Shown here: positions 16,382 to 25,815 of the stretch, in pieces | Layout of the letters: every line of letters begins with the position of its first letter | Position numbering within the stretch: the first letter of the stretch is position 1 | Origin: Bacteroidetes bacterium GWB2_32_14 | GTDB lineage: Bacteria > Bacteroidota > Bacteroidia > Bacteroidales > UBA12077 | Length of the DNA: 64,000 nt | Assembly: GCA_001768235.1 (NCBI GenBank) | Contig: MENK01000035.1 | Location: 188,183-252,182 of the forward strand | Reading direction: 5' to 3' | The notes under the pieces: generated by a model | The model's database searches: none | What the model was told of the DNA's origin: nothing | Seen by the model: the letters and a program-made list of their open reading frames with translations, nothing else | Made by a program: the position numbers and the translations under genes

Positions 16382-17776
16382 TTAAAATTCTGCATTCTTA
16401 GGTGTTCTTGGGAATGGAATAACATCACGAATATTTAACATTCCGGTAACAAATAAAATCAATCGTTCAAAACCTAATCCAAATCCACTATGGGGGACTG
16501 TTCCGAATTTTCGTGTTTCGAGATACCACCACATTTCTTTTTCAGGTATCCCCATTTCTTTAATACGCGTAACCAGCTTGTCATACACTTCTTCACGCTG
16601 TGAACCTCCTATAATTTCACCAATACGGGGAAACAAAACATCCATTGCCCGAACCGTTTTGCCGTCTTCATTTTGTTTCATGTAAAATGCCTTGATTTCT
16701 TTCGGGTAATTGGTTACCATTACTGGTTTTTTGTAATATTTTTCAACCAAATAGCGTTCGTGTTCCGATTGTAAATCGGATCCCCATTTAACAGGATATT
16801 CGAATTTCTGATCCGATTGGGTTAAAATATTTATGGCATCGGTATAATCAATACGCTCAAATTTGTTATTAACAACAAAGTTCAGTCTCTCGATGAGTTC
16901 TTTGTCGTACATATTATTTAAGAATTCCAGGTCATCTTTGCAATTTTCCAGAGCGTATGATATCAGGTATTTCAGAAAATCTTCGGCTAAATCCATGTCG
17001 TCTGTAATATCGTAGAAAGCCATTTCCGGTTCAATCATCCAGAATTCGGCCAGGTGACGCGGAGTATTCGAGTTCTCGGCTCTGAATGTAGGCCCGAAAG
17101 TATATACATTAGACAAGGCTGTAGCTCCCAGTTCAGCTTCAAGCTGTCCGGAAACGGTTAAATTGGTTTCCCGGCCAAAAAAATCTTGTGAGAAGTCGAT
17201 TTTACCATCTTCAGATTTGGGTAATTTGTGCATATCAAGTGTTGTAACATGGAACATTTCTCCTGCACCTTCAGCGTCGGAACCGGTAACTATCGGAGTA
17301 TGTAAATAATAAAACCCGTGGTCGTTAAAATACTTATGAATGGCAAAAGCCATTGCATGACGTATTCTGAATATTGCACCAAACGTGTTTGTTCTGAATC
17401 GTAAGTGGGCTATTTCTCTGAGAAACTCAAGGGTATGCCCTTTCTTTTGCAAAGGATACGTTTCAGGATCGGCTGTTCCATAAATCTCGACTTCTTTTGC
17501 CTGAATTTCAACAGTTTGCCCTTTACCCATAGATTGTACCAGGGTTCCTGTTACACTTAAACTTGATCCGGTAGTAATTAATTTAAATTTATTTTCATCA
17601 AAGCTTGTCATATCAATAACAACCTGAATGTTATTAATTGTAGAACCATCATTTATTGCAACAAAAGCAATTTGTTTATTATCTCTTTTTGTTCTAACCC
17701 ATCCTTTTACGTTAACGGGTTTGTTAAATTCTGTTGATTGTAATAATTGTTTTACAAAGCTTCTTTTAATATCCAT
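16382..17776 (-). CDS. asnS: Asparagine-tRNA ligase
   Basis: This 464-residue class II aminoacyl-tRNA synthetase charges tRNA-Asn. The N-terminal OB-fold anticodon-binding domain covers about residues 15-105 ('[20 protein letters not shown]'). The catalytic core shows motif 2 ('[20 protein letters not shown]') and motif 3 ('[16 protein letters not shown]'). Length and motifs are normal for AsnRS. A -7-like element TAttTTTG lies upstream at 17801-17808. It is followed by rpoN on the same strand. Confidence 0.97.
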   Translation of the reverse strand: MDIKRSFVKQLLQSTEFNKPVNVKGWVRTKRDNKQIAFVAINDGSTINNIQVVIDMTSFDENKFKLITTGSSLSVTGTLVQSMGKGQTVEIQAKEVEIYGTADPETYPLQKKGHTLEFLREIAHLRFRTNTFGAIFRIRHAMAFAIHKYFNDHGFYYLHTPIVTGSDAEGAGEMFHVTTLDMHKLPKSEDGKIDFSQDFFGRETNLTVSGQLEAELGATALSNVYTFGPTFRAENSNTPRHLAEFWMIEPEMAFYDITDDMDLAEDFLKYLISYALENCKDDLEFLNNMYDKELIERLNFVVNNKFERIDYTDAINILTQSDQKFEYPVKWGSDLQSEHERYLVEKYYKKPVMVTNYPKEIKAFYMKQNEDGKTVRAMDVLFPRIGEIIGGSQREEVYDKLVTRIKEMGIPEKEMWWYLETRKFGTVPHSGFGLGFERLILFVTGMLNIRDVIPFPRTPKNAEF

Positions 17777-17800
17777 AATCGTTTTATCTTAGTATCACGA

Positions 17801-17808
17801 CAAAAATA
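17801..17808 (-). promoter_or_regulatory. Possible Bacteroidota -7 element for asnS
   Basis: The minus strand reads TATTTTTG here, fitting the TAnnTTTG consensus of the primary sigma factor in Bacteroidota. It lies about 25 bases before the asnS ATG. No clear -33 TTTG was seen, so confidence is moderate. The rest of 17777-18072 holds no recognisable gene or RNA. Confidence 0.45.
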
Positions 17809-18072
17809 ATACTTTTAATACGATAATAAACAGCATGTAAAATATTATTGCCAAAAAGCATCTTTTAAACTTGATTTTGCCCTAAAAAAGTCGTAATTTA
17901 TATCGAATTCTACCAGCTCTCTTACCAGATATTTCTAATACATTCTCAACAATTGTCAACGATTATTTTGAAGGAAAAGGTTGGCGACATTAAATGCTGA
18001 AGAGAATTAACTGAAGTTACCTTATATTCCTAAAAGTTTTCCTGGCAATAGGATTAATTTAAAACAATTGTT

Positions 18073-19197
18073 ATGGAAGATAAACTAATTACAATAGCTG
18101 TACACAATTATTCCCGTGCCGAGATTTTACGCACGAGGCTTGAATCAGAAGGAGTGGAGTGTTATTTAAAAAACATAAACCTGATTCATTCAGCCATATC
18201 GGGCGGGGTAAAAGTGCAGGTTTCATCGCGCGATCTTGAAAAAGCGCTTCGTATTGTCGAAAAAGTAAGCGAACAATGGCGTGATGAGTACCAGGAAGAG
18301 CTTGATGAATCAACACAAAGTGTTCAAAAGATACTTGTACCTATTGATTTTAGTGATTATTCAGTTAATGCATGCCGTTACGCTATCGGGCTGGCTGAAA
18401 AGCTAAACGCGAAAATTAAGCTGATGCATGTTTACTACAATCCGGTGGTAAACTCGATGCCGCTGACCGATACGTATTACTACCAGGTGAACATGGATGA
18501 AATAATCCGGGAGATTGAAATCAGGGCAAAAAAGAACATGGAAGAGTTTTACAATGAACTTAAAGCAAAGATTGAAAAAGACGGTATTCAGGGAGTTAAA
18601 ATTGACTATGCCCTGATTCGTGGTATTGCAAGTGAAGAAATTATTGCTGAAAGCGAGCAATATAAACCTGAAGTAATTATTATTGGAACCCGGGGTCAGG
18701 GTGAACGGGAAAATGATTTGATTGGTAGCGTAACGGCTAAAATTATCGAAGATACAAAAGTACCTGTTCTGGTTATTCCCGATGATTCTCTTTATCAGGG
18801 TATTTCAACAATAAATATTATGTATGCTACTGATTTTGACGATTCTGATTATCACGCGATAAAAAAGTTAATTAGCATTATGTCTCCATTTGATTTCAGG
18901 TTATATTGTGTTCACGTTGGAACTCCAGATTCGAATGTTTGGGATAAAGTGAAAATGGATGGGTTAAAAGAAAAGCTTAAAGAGCATTATAGCGATTATG
19001 AAATAGAATGCAGGATTATTGAAGAAAAAGACTTTTTAAGAGGAATGCAGGAGTTTATCAGGGAAAAATACATTGATATCATTTCGCTGGTAACGCATAA
19101 ACGAAATATCATTTCAAAAATATTAAATCCAAGTATTGCCCGAAAGGTCTTATTTCATACCAATATTCCATTCCTGGTATTTCATTCCGATAAATAA
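18073..19197 (+). CDS. DUF2007 - UspA - UspA fusion stress protein
   Basis: This 374-residue protein has three parts. Residues about 1-68 are a DUF2007 signal-transducing domain ('LITIAVHNYSRAEILRTRLE'). Residues about 90-240 are a universal stress domain: 'KILVPIDFSDYSVNACRYAI' and a complete ATP-binding motif G-x2-G-x9-G-S in 'GTRGQGERENDLIGS'. Residues about 245-374 are a second, degenerate Usp domain with no ATP-binding Gly motif. Tandem Usp proteins are common in Bacteroidota; the N-terminal DUF2007 fusion is less usual. It is probably a cytoplasmic nucleotide-sensing stress protein. Its last 16 bases overlap the convergent ispD. Confidence 0.82.
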   Translation: MEDKLITIAVHNYSRAEILRTRLESEGVECYLKNINLIHSAISGGVKVQVSSRDLEKALRIVEKVSEQWRDEYQEELDESTQSVQKILVPIDFSDYSVNACRYAIGLAEKLNAKIKLMHVYYNPVVNSMPLTDTYYYQVNMDEIIREIEIRAKKNMEEFYNELKAKIEKDGIQGVKIDYALIRGIASEEIIAESEQYKPEVIIIGTRGQGERENDLIGSVTAKIIEDTKVPVLVIPDDSLYQGISTINIMYATDFDDSDYHAIKKLISIMSPFDFRLYCVHVGTPDSNVWDKVKMDGLKEKLKEHYSDYEIECRIIEEKDFLRGMQEFIREKYIDIISLVTHKRNIISKILNPSIARKVLFHTNIPFLVFHSDK

Positions 19198-19856
19198 TCG
19201 GAGAGTATCTCTGCAACTCCAAGATCAACCTGGGTGGTGATTTTGATATTTTCTGTGTTTCCCCGAACCAGGTTGATTTTTATTCCTAAATTCTCAACTA
19301 CCGACGCATCGTCAGTAAAATTTTCGGAATAAGCCTGTTCATAAGCTTTTTTTATTAATATACAGTCAAAAACCTGTGGTGTTTGAATACATTTATGTTT
19401 TGTCCTGTCAACAGGACGATTATTTGTTCCGTCAACAAATCGGATGGAATCGTTAATATCAATATATGGTATTGCGTTTCCTGATTTTTCTGCCAGTTGA
19501 AAAACATCCTGAATGGTTTTTTTACTGACTAAGGGGCGAACACCATCATGTATAGCAACATAGCCATCACAACCAATTGAAAAAAGAGCGTTTTTAACAG
19601 AATGAAAACGAGTTGCACCACCGGGGGCAATTTTGTGCTGAATAGTAAATCCTTCTTTCACGATAAGCTCTTTCCAAAAAGGGATTTGATTTTCGGGCAA
19701 GGCAACAATGATCTCGATTTCGGGGTCGAACAGGTAAAAAGCCCGGATACTTTTCATCAAGATGATTTCATTTCTGATTTTAAGAAATTGTTTGGGCAAT
19801 AAACTATTCATCCTTAGCCCAGAACCTCCGGCGACTATTATGGCGTATCGTTTCAA
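19182..19856 (-). CDS. ispD: 2-C-methyl-D-erythritol 4-phosphate cytidylyltransferase
   Basis: This 224-residue enzyme makes CDP-methylerythritol from CTP and MEP in the non-mevalonate isoprenoid pathway. The CTP-binding loop 'YAIIVAGGSGLRMNSLLPKQ' is at residues 4-23. 'GGATRFHSVKNAL', 'AIHDGVRPLV' and 'DDASVVE' are the remaining family signatures, and 'PVDRTKHKCIQTPQVF' holds the conserved TPQ motif. Length is normal. Its 3' end overlaps the Usp gene by 16 bases in convergent orientation. Confidence 0.95.
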   Translation of the reverse strand: MKRYAIIVAGGSGLRMNSLLPKQFLKIRNEIILMKSIRAFYLFDPEIEIIVALPENQIPFWKELIVKEGFTIQHKIAPGGATRFHSVKNALFSIGCDGYVAIHDGVRPLVSKKTIQDVFQLAEKSGNAIPYIDINDSIRFVDGTNNRPVDRTKHKCIQTPQVFDCILIKKAYEQAYSENFTDDASVVENLGIKINLVRGNTENIKITTQVDLGVAEILSDYLSE

Positions 19857-19878
19857 ATCAGGATATTTAAATATTAAT

Positions 19879-19886
19879 CAAAGATA
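19879..19886 (-). promoter_or_regulatory. Possible -7 element for ispD
   Basis: The minus strand reads TATCTTTG, a match to TAnnTTTG, 22 bases before the ispD ATG. No -33 TTTG at the usual spacing was found. Confidence 0.45.
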
Positions 19887-19988
19887 AGAAAACAAAGCAA
19901 ATGGTTTAAAAGAATATTTCAATATGAACAACATTATAGTTGTAAATTAATGAAGAAACAGATTAAATGATTTAATAAGTTTTTTTCC

Positions 19989-20333
19989 TTATTTTCCTGA
20001 TTTTTGGAGAAGAATGTTAATCGGGTCCATTAGTACCAGGCATCCTTTAGGCATGTTCAGCAAATCAGGGCTGATTTTTTTGTAGAACCTTTCCAGGTGT
20101 ACAGTTTTATCAATCAGCTCGATAACCACGGGAAGTTTTTCGGTTAACTCCCAGTAACGCGATGTACTAATTTTACTGCTCGAACCATAACCCATTATTC
20201 CCCTGTAAACGGTAACTCCCGAGATTCCTTCTTCACGTGCTTTAAGAACAATATATTCATAAAGCAAATGAGTTTCAAATTTGTCGGTTGTGCTGGCATA
20301 TATTTTTAATATGCTGTTTTGTTGATTTTCCAT
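19989..20333 (-). CDS. DUF190 protein, fluC partner
   Basis: This 114-residue protein matches the DUF190 family: 'LKIYASTTDKFETHLLYEYI', then 'REEGISGVTVYRGIMGYG', then 'KLPVVIELIDK'. The fold is ferredoxin/PII-like, so a ligand-sensing role is plausible. DUF190 genes very often sit beside fluC/crcB, as here with a 2-base gap, which suggests a role in fluoride export or its control. This is inferred from context. A 132-base gap with no gene separates its stop from ispD. Confidence 0.88.
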   Translation of the reverse strand: MENQQNSILKIYASTTDKFETHLLYEYIVLKAREEGISGVTVYRGIMGYGSSSKISTSRYWELTEKLPVVIELIDKTVHLERFYKKISPDLLNMPKGCLVLMDPINILLQKSGK

Positions 20334-20335
20334 AA

Positions 20336-20713
20336 TTATAATGCATTTGAAGTTATAAAACCTAAATAAACGGCAATAAATCCAAAAAATACACTTAATC
20401 CCGTGTAAATAAAAACAGAAGCATACTGGCCATTATGAAGAAGAGTGAGATTTTCGTTTGTAAACGAAGAAAAAGTGGTAAAGCCCCCGCAAAGGCCAAC
20501 CATTAAAAACAACCTCCATTCCAGGGTCAATAATGGACTTTTATCAGCATACCCGGTTAAAAATCCAATAATAAAACTCCCTAAAACGTTTACCAGTAAT
20601 GTTCCTATAGGAATTGACATAAAATCAATATATAAATTGAGTTTTGAAAGCATGTACCGGGCAATACTACCAATAAACCCTCCCATTCCTATCAACAAAA
20701 AATGTTTAATCAT
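20336..20713 (-). CDS. fluC: Fluoride channel FluC (CrcB)
   Basis: This 125-residue protein has four predicted helices and works as a dual-topology dimer that lets fluoride leave the cytoplasm. Visible signatures are 'GGFIGSIARYMLS' (residues 11-23), 'GTLLVNVLGSFIIGF' and the pore motif 'GLCGGFTTFSSF' (about 74-85). Only one copy is present here, as expected for the homodimeric form. No fluoride riboswitch was seen upstream. It is probably co-transcribed with the DUF190 gene. Confidence 0.95.
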   Translation of the reverse strand: MIKHFLLIGMGGFIGSIARYMLSKLNLYIDFMSIPIGTLLVNVLGSFIIGFLTGYADKSPLLTLEWRLFLMVGLCGGFTTFSSFTNENLTLLHNGQYASVFIYTGLSVFFGFIAVYLGFITSNAL

Positions 20714-20858
20714 TATCCTGTAAAAAATTGAAACAACAAAACGTGATTTTACTATACAATTATAATTTTTGAAATCTTTTTTAAAGATTTTTTCAGCAAC
20801 CCTTAATTAATGTGTAAAGGTATATAAATCCAATATTAATTGCCACTAAACCATGATA

Positions 20859-20888
20859 TTTGGATATAAATAAATTGTTATATCTTTG
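20859..20888 (+). promoter_or_regulatory. Promoter of tRNA-Val (TTTG - N18 - TATCTTTG)
   Basis: A -33 TTTG at 20859-20862 and a -7 TATCTTTG at 20881-20888 fit the Bacteroidota primary promoter. The -7 box ends 9 bases before the mature tRNA 5' end, which fits a start just before the tRNA. Confidence 0.75.
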
Positions 20889-20897
20889 TTTCTAATC

Positions 20898-20972
20898 GGG
20901 ATATTAACTCAGTTGGTTTAGAGTGTCACCTTGACAGGGTGGAAGTCACTGGTTCGAATCCAGTATATCCCA
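20898..20972 (+). tRNA. tRNA-Val (anticodon GAC)
   Basis: A full cloverleaf can be drawn. The acceptor is GGGATAT/ATATCCC, and the D stem is ACTC/GAGT with an AGTTGGTTTA loop. The anticodon stem is TCACC/GGTGG with loop TTGACAG (anticodon GAC at 20933-20935, valine). The T arm is ACTGG-TTCGAAT-CCAGT. The discriminator is A, and the 3' CCA is not encoded. No gene lies in the rest of 20714-21035. Confidence 0.93.
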
Positions 20973-21035
20973 CTGTTATATATTTTAAATGAAGTAGTTA
21001 CTGTAAATCGTTAATTAACCATAAAAAATTTTATT

Positions 21036-21863
21036 ATGAAAAACAGGATTTTGTTTTTATCACTTTTTATAGTGACAATGGTATTATTCTCTTCGTGTGA
21101 CGAAGAAGGAAATCTAAACTTCTTTACCGTGGAACAAGACGTTGAATTTGGAGAAGAATTTCATGCACAACTATTACAAGATCAAACTTATCCTATTATC
21201 CCCGAAGCGAGTGCTCCAGAAGCATACACTCATCTCAGACGAATACGGGATGCTCTTCTGCAATCTGAAAACATAAGATATAAAACAGAATTTTCGTGGG
21301 ATGTATATCTTATTGACGATCCAGAAACACTAAATGCTTTTTGTGTACCCGGGGGCAAGATGTATTTTTATACGGGTATTATTAAGTATCTCGAAAATGA
21401 GGCCCAGTTTGCCGGTGTTATGGCTCACGAAATGGCGCATGCAGACAAACGTCATGCTACGAACACCATGACAAAGACATATGGTTTTTCAATATTACTC
21501 GATGCCCTTTTAGGCGATGATCCCGCCCTCTTAGCTGATATTGCAGCCGATCTTGCTCTTGGTTTAGGCGAATTAAAATTTAGTCGCGATCATGAGTACG
21601 AGGCCGACGAGTTTGCTGTAAAATATACAAACGATGCCTCTGGAGAAAATGATTATTACCCGAAAGGAATAGCTGATTTCTTTATTAAAATGGGAACGCA
21701 AACAACATCTTTGGAATTTTTAAGTACACACCCTGATCCGGGAAACAGAATTGATGCGATTAACACGGTATGGACAGAGTTAGGTTCGCCAACAGGATCA
21801 ACAACAGATGCTATTTATGTATCAAGATATAATGAATTTAAAAGTAGTTTACCTTCAAAATAA
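21036..21863 (+). CDS. M48 family metallopeptidase, lipoprotein
   Basis: This 275-residue protein has a lipoprotein signal ('IVTMVLFSSCDEE', Cys21). The zinc motif is 'GVMAHEMAHADKRHA' (H131, E132, H135), with the third ligand Glu in 'FSRDHEYEADEFAVKY'. 'STHPDPGNRIDAI' is the usual M48 C-terminal motif. This matches the M48B/LoiP-BepA type of envelope proteases that clear misfolded outer-membrane proteins. The catalytic set is complete. It likely faces the periplasm on a lipid anchor. It starts 64 bases after the tRNA. Confidence 0.92.
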   Translation: MKNRILFLSLFIVTMVLFSSCDEEGNLNFFTVEQDVEFGEEFHAQLLQDQTYPIIPEASAPEAYTHLRRIRDALLQSENIRYKTEFSWDVYLIDDPETLNAFCVPGGKMYFYTGIIKYLENEAQFAGVMAHEMAHADKRHATNTMTKTYGFSILLDALLGDDPALLADIAADLALGLGELKFSRDHEYEADEFAVKYTNDASGENDYYPKGIADFFIKMGTQTTSLEFLSTHPDPGNRIDAINTVWTELGSPTGSTTDAIYVSRYNEFKSSLPSK

Positions 21864-21892
21864 TTGAAACAAAATATAAATTGAAATGATAA

Positions 21893-21918
21893 AGTCTCCT
21901 GAAAGGGAGGCTTTTTTA
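21893..21918 (+). terminator. Terminator after the M48 peptidase gene
   Basis: The stem 'aagtctcc' / 'ggaggctt' (one T-G wobble) has a 6-base loop and is followed by a T run. It sits 30 bases after the stop and directly against the 3' end of the convergent rnhA, and may also slow transcripts from that side. Confidence 0.75.
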
Positions 21919-22389
21919 GTCGGTATCATTTTCTAAAGTTTCATAAACAGTATCAACGAGAAGTATTTTTTTGTTCGATGCTTCAACGGCTAACTGATCG
22001 CAGCGTTCGTTTTCTTTGTTGTTTGAGTGCCCACGAATCCAATGAAACGCAACTTCGTGTTTTCGGTAAACATCCAGAAACCGAATCCATAAATCCGGAT
22101 TTTTTTTCTTTTTAAATCGCACTTTTTCCCAACCAAAAACCCATTTTTTTTCAACAGCATCGGCAACATATTTCGAATCGGTATAAATATCTACCATGCT
22201 GTTTTCGAACTTCAGGCTCTCAAGAGCTACAATTACTGCAAGTAACTCCATTCGGTTATTGGTGGTCAGGCGGTATCCTTCTGAAATTTCTTTACGATGC
22301 TGTCCAGAAAGCATTACAATACCATAACCCCCCGGGCCGGGATTTCCACGTGCTGCACCATCGGTATAAATTGTAATTTTTGGATTCAT
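21916..22389 (-). CDS. rnhA: Ribonuclease HI
   Basis: This 157-residue enzyme cleaves RNA in RNA-DNA hybrids. 'IYTDGAARGNPGPGGYGIVM' (residues 7-26) holds the first catalytic Asp. 'NNRMELLAVIVALES' holds the Glu, and 'DIYTDSKYVADAVEKKWV' the second Asp. 'HWIRGHSNNKENERCDQLA' holds the His loop and last Asp. Length matches bacterial RNase HI without an N-terminal hybrid-binding domain. Confidence 0.96.
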   Translation of the reverse strand: MNPKITIYTDGAARGNPGPGGYGIVMLSGQHRKEISEGYRLTTNNRMELLAVIVALESLKFENSMVDIYTDSKYVADAVEKKWVFGWEKVRFKKKKNPDLWIRFLDVYRKHEVAFHWIRGHSNNKENERCDQLAVEASNKKILLVDTVYETLENDTD

Positions 22390-22423
22390 AATAGTTGCAC
22401 TAAAATAATAAAATTAACTGTAT

Positions 22424-22457
22424 CAAAAAAAAGAAAGGATTGGGTTAACCCAATCCT
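22424..22457 (-). terminator. Terminator of the S46 peptidase gene
   Basis: A perfect 22-base palindrome at 22436-22457 (half site aggattgggtt) is followed, on the minus strand, by a T-rich run at 22435-22425. It lies 25 bases after the stop of the S46 peptidase gene and is a strong intrinsic terminator. Confidence 0.85.
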
Positions 22458-22481
22458 CATCAAAATAGTTGATTTATTATT

Positions 22482-24632
22482 TTACTCAACGATTGTCATT
22501 TCGTCAATAAGCCTTGTACAACCGGCAAACTTATCAATAATAAATAGTGTATATCGAATATCAACGTTTATAGTTCTTTGAAGCTCTGGTTCAAAAACGA
22601 TATCGCCGCTCATGGCTTCCCAGTTCCCGTCGAAAGCAGTTCCTATTAATTCACCTTTTGCGTTAATTACAGGGCTTCCTGAATTTCCCCCTGTTATATC
22701 ATTTGTTGAAATAAATGCTACAGGCATTTTACCATTTGCCAGGGCATATCTGCCGAAATCTTTTTTAGCATAGATTTCTTTCAGTTTTTCTTCAACTACA
22801 AATTCCCAATTATCAGGGTCTTCTTTTTCCATAACTCCATCAAGAGTTGTAATATAGTCGTAATGAACAGCATCCATAGGATAGTAATCAGCAACTTTTC
22901 CATAAGTAAGCCTCATGGTAAAATTTGCATCGGGATACAAAGCTTTTCTTTCGTTCATTTCTTTAACCCCGGCGACATATAATCGATGGCCTTTATCAAA
23001 ATCAGCATTATATTGTTCAAGCGTTTTTTTCAGATCGGTATTTGTTTTTGAAATCGATTTTGCTGCTATAAAACCAAGGTCTTCATCCAATATTTTTGCA
23101 GATGGATTTTCTAAAAACGAATAAAGTTTAACCGAATCGGTAAAGATTGATTTTGAAAACATCACATCTACAAAACGGTTGAAATCGTTGTTATATATAG
23201 TCTCAATAGTTTTAAAAATATCGGGTTGATATTTTTTATCTACATTTTCCGCGAATATTTTAAACATTGCCCGGGCAACCTTTTGGTCTGTTGGAACATT
23301 GTAATCTTTATAAAAATCATGAGCTTTTGTTCTTAACTTTTTTATTTCCTGGTCAACGTCTTCTTTTTTCCCTGATTTTAATGATTCTTCAAGTGCAAAA
23401 GCATCTAAAGCAATTGAAATAAGTTCTGTTCCTCTTAATAATGTTTCAGAAATATATTGAGTAACATGTTCATAATCTTTGCGTGAATTAATGGAATTGC
23501 TGATAAGGTTTAATGTTTCTCCATATTTTGCTTTTCGTTCAGGAGTTGTATTTACCCATTCAGTAAATAAGGTTTCATTCATTTTTTTCTTATCGTAAAT
23601 TTTTAAGCGCTTTAGTGCTTTGTTCATCCCGATAGAGTTTTTCCAGTAATTTGATGATCTGGCATATTTTGAAGAATATTTAATTCTTATTGCAGCATCT
23701 GCAAGCATATCTTCAAGTATTATTTCCTGGCGTATTCCTCGGATAAAAATCCTGTTTTTATTTGTAATTTTCATGAGTTCATCAACTTCCCACGATGTCA
23801 TGTATCGTTCTGTACTCCCCGGATAACCAAGTATCATGGCGAAATCATCTTTTTGAATTCCTTTTAAAGAAACAGCGAGATGATGTTTGGGTTTATAAGG
23901 TACATTTTCAGTAGAATATTCGGCAGGCTTGTTGTCTTTGCCTGCATAAATACGAAAAATACTAAAATCACCAGTATGGCGGGGCCACATCCAGTTATCG
24001 GTATCGGCGCCAAACTTGCCAATAGATGATGGAGGTGCTCCAACCATTCTCACATCGGTAAATGTTTCGTTAACGATTAAAAAATACTGATTTCCACCAA
24101 AAAAACTTTGAACTTTTGCATTGTAATGCGTGCCTTCAGTGGCATCATTTGCAATTTTTTTCCCTTGTATCTCTGCTGCTTTTTGGCGTTCGGGTTCTGT
24201 CATCTCCGGGCTTAATACGGAATTTATTTTTTCAGTCACATCTTCCATGCGAACTAAAAAAGTAACAGTTAAACCGGGAGTAGGAATTTCTTCTTTCGTA
24301 CTCATGGCCCAAAATCCATCTTTAAGGTAATCGTGAGCAGGTGTGCTGTGTTGTTGAATAGAACCATACCCACAGTGGTGGTTTGTTAATACAAGCCCCT
24401 GGTCTGAAATGACCTCGCCGGTACACCCCCTGCCAAATATGACAACGGCATCTTTCATGCTGGCATTGTTCACGTTATAAATGTCTTCTGCTGAAAGCTG
24501 AAAGCCCATTTCCTGCATTTTTTGAATGTTTAATTTCTGAATTAGCGGCAGAAGCCACATTCCTTCATCAGCCTTTAATGTTATATTAAACATTAATGCG
24601 AATCCTAAAAAGATAATTGTTGTTTTTTTCAT
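22482..24632 (-). CDS. S46 family dipeptidyl peptidase (DPP7-like)
   Basis: This 716-residue protein has a signal peptide (cut near residue 20). The trypsin-like S46 domain shows 'FGRGCTGEVISDQGLVLTNH' with the catalytic His at about 85/86. The nucleophile Ser is in 'DITGGNSGSPVINAKGEL', and the C-terminus is 'VDIRYTLFIIDKFAG'. The stretch 'IGTAFDGNWEAMSGD' has Gly where DPP11 is remembered to carry the Arg that selects acidic residues, so DPP7-type specificity (hydrophobic P1) is more likely; this is from memory of the family. Such enzymes take up dipeptides in the periplasm of protein-fermenting Bacteroidota. Confidence 0.92.
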   Translation of the reverse strand: MKKTTIIFLGFALMFNITLKADEGMWLLPLIQKLNIQKMQEMGFQLSAEDIYNVNNASMKDAVVIFGRGCTGEVISDQGLVLTNHHCGYGSIQQHSTPAHDYLKDGFWAMSTKEEIPTPGLTVTFLVRMEDVTEKINSVLSPEMTEPERQKAAEIQGKKIANDATEGTHYNAKVQSFFGGNQYFLIVNETFTDVRMVGAPPSSIGKFGADTDNWMWPRHTGDFSIFRIYAGKDNKPAEYSTENVPYKPKHHLAVSLKGIQKDDFAMILGYPGSTERYMTSWEVDELMKITNKNRIFIRGIRQEIILEDMLADAAIRIKYSSKYARSSNYWKNSIGMNKALKRLKIYDKKKMNETLFTEWVNTTPERKAKYGETLNLISNSINSRKDYEHVTQYISETLLRGTELISIALDAFALEESLKSGKKEDVDQEIKKLRTKAHDFYKDYNVPTDQKVARAMFKIFAENVDKKYQPDIFKTIETIYNNDFNRFVDVMFSKSIFTDSVKLYSFLENPSAKILDEDLGFIAAKSISKTNTDLKKTLEQYNADFDKGHRLYVAGVKEMNERKALYPDANFTMRLTYGKVADYYPMDAVHYDYITTLDGVMEKEDPDNWEFVVEEKLKEIYAKKDFGRYALANGKMPVAFISTNDITGGNSGSPVINAKGELIGTAFDGNWEAMSGDIVFEPELQRTINVDIRYTLFIIDKFAGCTRLIDEMTIVE

Positions 24633-24719
24633 TTTTCCCCAATTTAATTTGAATATTGATTCTTTGATTATTAACTTTTCTAATGGTTTAAAATATAAAT
24701 TTAAAGTTGTTTTTTAATA

Positions 24720-24727
24720 TACCTTTG
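24720..24727 (+). promoter_or_regulatory. Possible -7 element for rlmN
   Basis: TACCTTTG fits TAnnTTTG and lies 41 bases before the rlmN ATG. No good -33 TTTG was found at the expected spacing. Confidence 0.4.
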
Positions 24728-24768
24728 TTGTCAATATTTTGTTCAATATTAAAATATTCTAATAAAAG

Positions 24769-25815
24769 ATGAAAGAAGAGAAAAGAGATATATTAACCCT
24801 TAGCCTCGATGATATTAAGAAGTTTTTAGAAAGCAATAATGAAAAAGCTTTTCGTGCAGCGCAGGTTTATGAATGGCTCTGGAAAAAGCATTGCAGGAGC
24901 TTTGATGAAATGTCAAATATATCGAAACCATTACGGGATATATTAAACACGGAATTTTTTATACAAGCGGTTAAGCCAGAGAATTTGCAAATCAGCAAAG
25001 ACAAAACCATTAAACTGGCTTTCAGGCTTTTCGATAATTCGTTGGTTGAGGGAGTATTAATTCCATCAGAAGACCGTTCTACTGCATGTATTTCATCACA
25101 GGTTGGATGCAACCTGGGTTGTGAGTTTTGTGCTACCGGTAAATTAGGATTAAAAAGAAACTTATCTGCAGGAGAAATTTACCACCAGGTTGTTGAAATA
25201 ATGAAACTGGCCAAAGATAAATATGATCTTTCGTTAACAAATATTGTTTTAATGGGAATGGGGGAACCTCTGTTAAATTACGACAACGTTTTAAAAGCAA
25301 TGGAAATGATTTCGTCGGATAAGGGCCTGGGAATGTCTCCTCAACGAATTACATTATCAACAGTGGGTTTGCCCCGAATGATTAAACGATTAGCTGACGA
25401 CAATATCAAATTTAACCTGGCAATTTCTTTACATTCTGCCAACGAAAAAAAGAGAAGTGATTTTATGCCTGTAAATAATCACAATTCACTGGAATCATTA
25501 AAAGAAGCATTAATTTATTTTAATAAAAAAACAGGACAACGAATAACCTTTGAATATTTATTATTAAATGGAATTAATGATTCCCTGGCTGATGCAAAAG
25601 ATTTAGCCGAATATTGCAAGAGTTTTCCGGTAAAAATCAATATCATAGAATACAATACAACGGGGAATCCAAGATTTAACAAATCGATGCCAAGAGTTAC
25701 CGATGCTTTTGTAACATTTTTAAAAAGTAAAAATATGGTTGTAAATGTACGCCGAAGTCGTGGTCAGGATATTGATGCTGCATGCGGGCAATTAGCTGCA
25801 AAGAAAGGGAAGTAG
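24769..25815 (+). CDS. rlmN: 23S rRNA (adenine-2503-C2) methyltransferase RlmN
   Basis: This 348-residue radical SAM enzyme methylates A2503 of 23S rRNA and A37 of some tRNAs. The cluster-binding motif is 'SSQVGCNLGCEFCATG' (C114, C118, C121). 'VLMGMGEPLLNYDNVLKA' binds SAM, and the C-terminal 'RRSRGQDIDAACGQL' holds the methyl-carrying Cys (C339). The N-terminal domain ('FRAAQVYEWLWKK') is typical. All catalytic residues are present. The final 75 bases are duplicated 1265 bases downstream (27006-27080). Confidence 0.97.
   Translation: MKEEKRDILTLSLDDIKKFLESNNEKAFRAAQVYEWLWKKHCRSFDEMSNISKPLRDILNTEFFIQAVKPENLQISKDKTIKLAFRLFDNSLVEGVLIPSEDRSTACISSQVGCNLGCEFCATGKLGLKRNLSAGEIYHQVVEIMKLAKDKYDLSLTNIVLMGMGEPLLNYDNVLKAMEMISSDKGLGMSPQRITLSTVGLPRMIKRLADDNIKFNLAISLHSANEKKRSDFMPVNNHNSLESLKEALIYFNKKTGQRITFEYLLLNGINDSLADAKDLAEYCKSFPVKINIIEYNTTGNPRFNKSMPRVTDAFVTFLKSKNMVVNVRRSRGQDIDAACGQLAAKKGK
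25741..25815 (+). repeat. Left direct repeat: 3' end of rlmN
   Basis: These 75 bases, ending with the rlmN stop, match 27006-27080 at 67 of 75 positions by eye. They bound a 1.2-kb interval holding one lipoprotein gene. Confidence 0.85.

Noticed and set aside
20714-20800. Fluoride riboswitch before fluC
   Set aside because: The minus-strand leader has no GGNGAUGG-type core or conserved pseudoknot partner and is too AT-rich to form the known fold.
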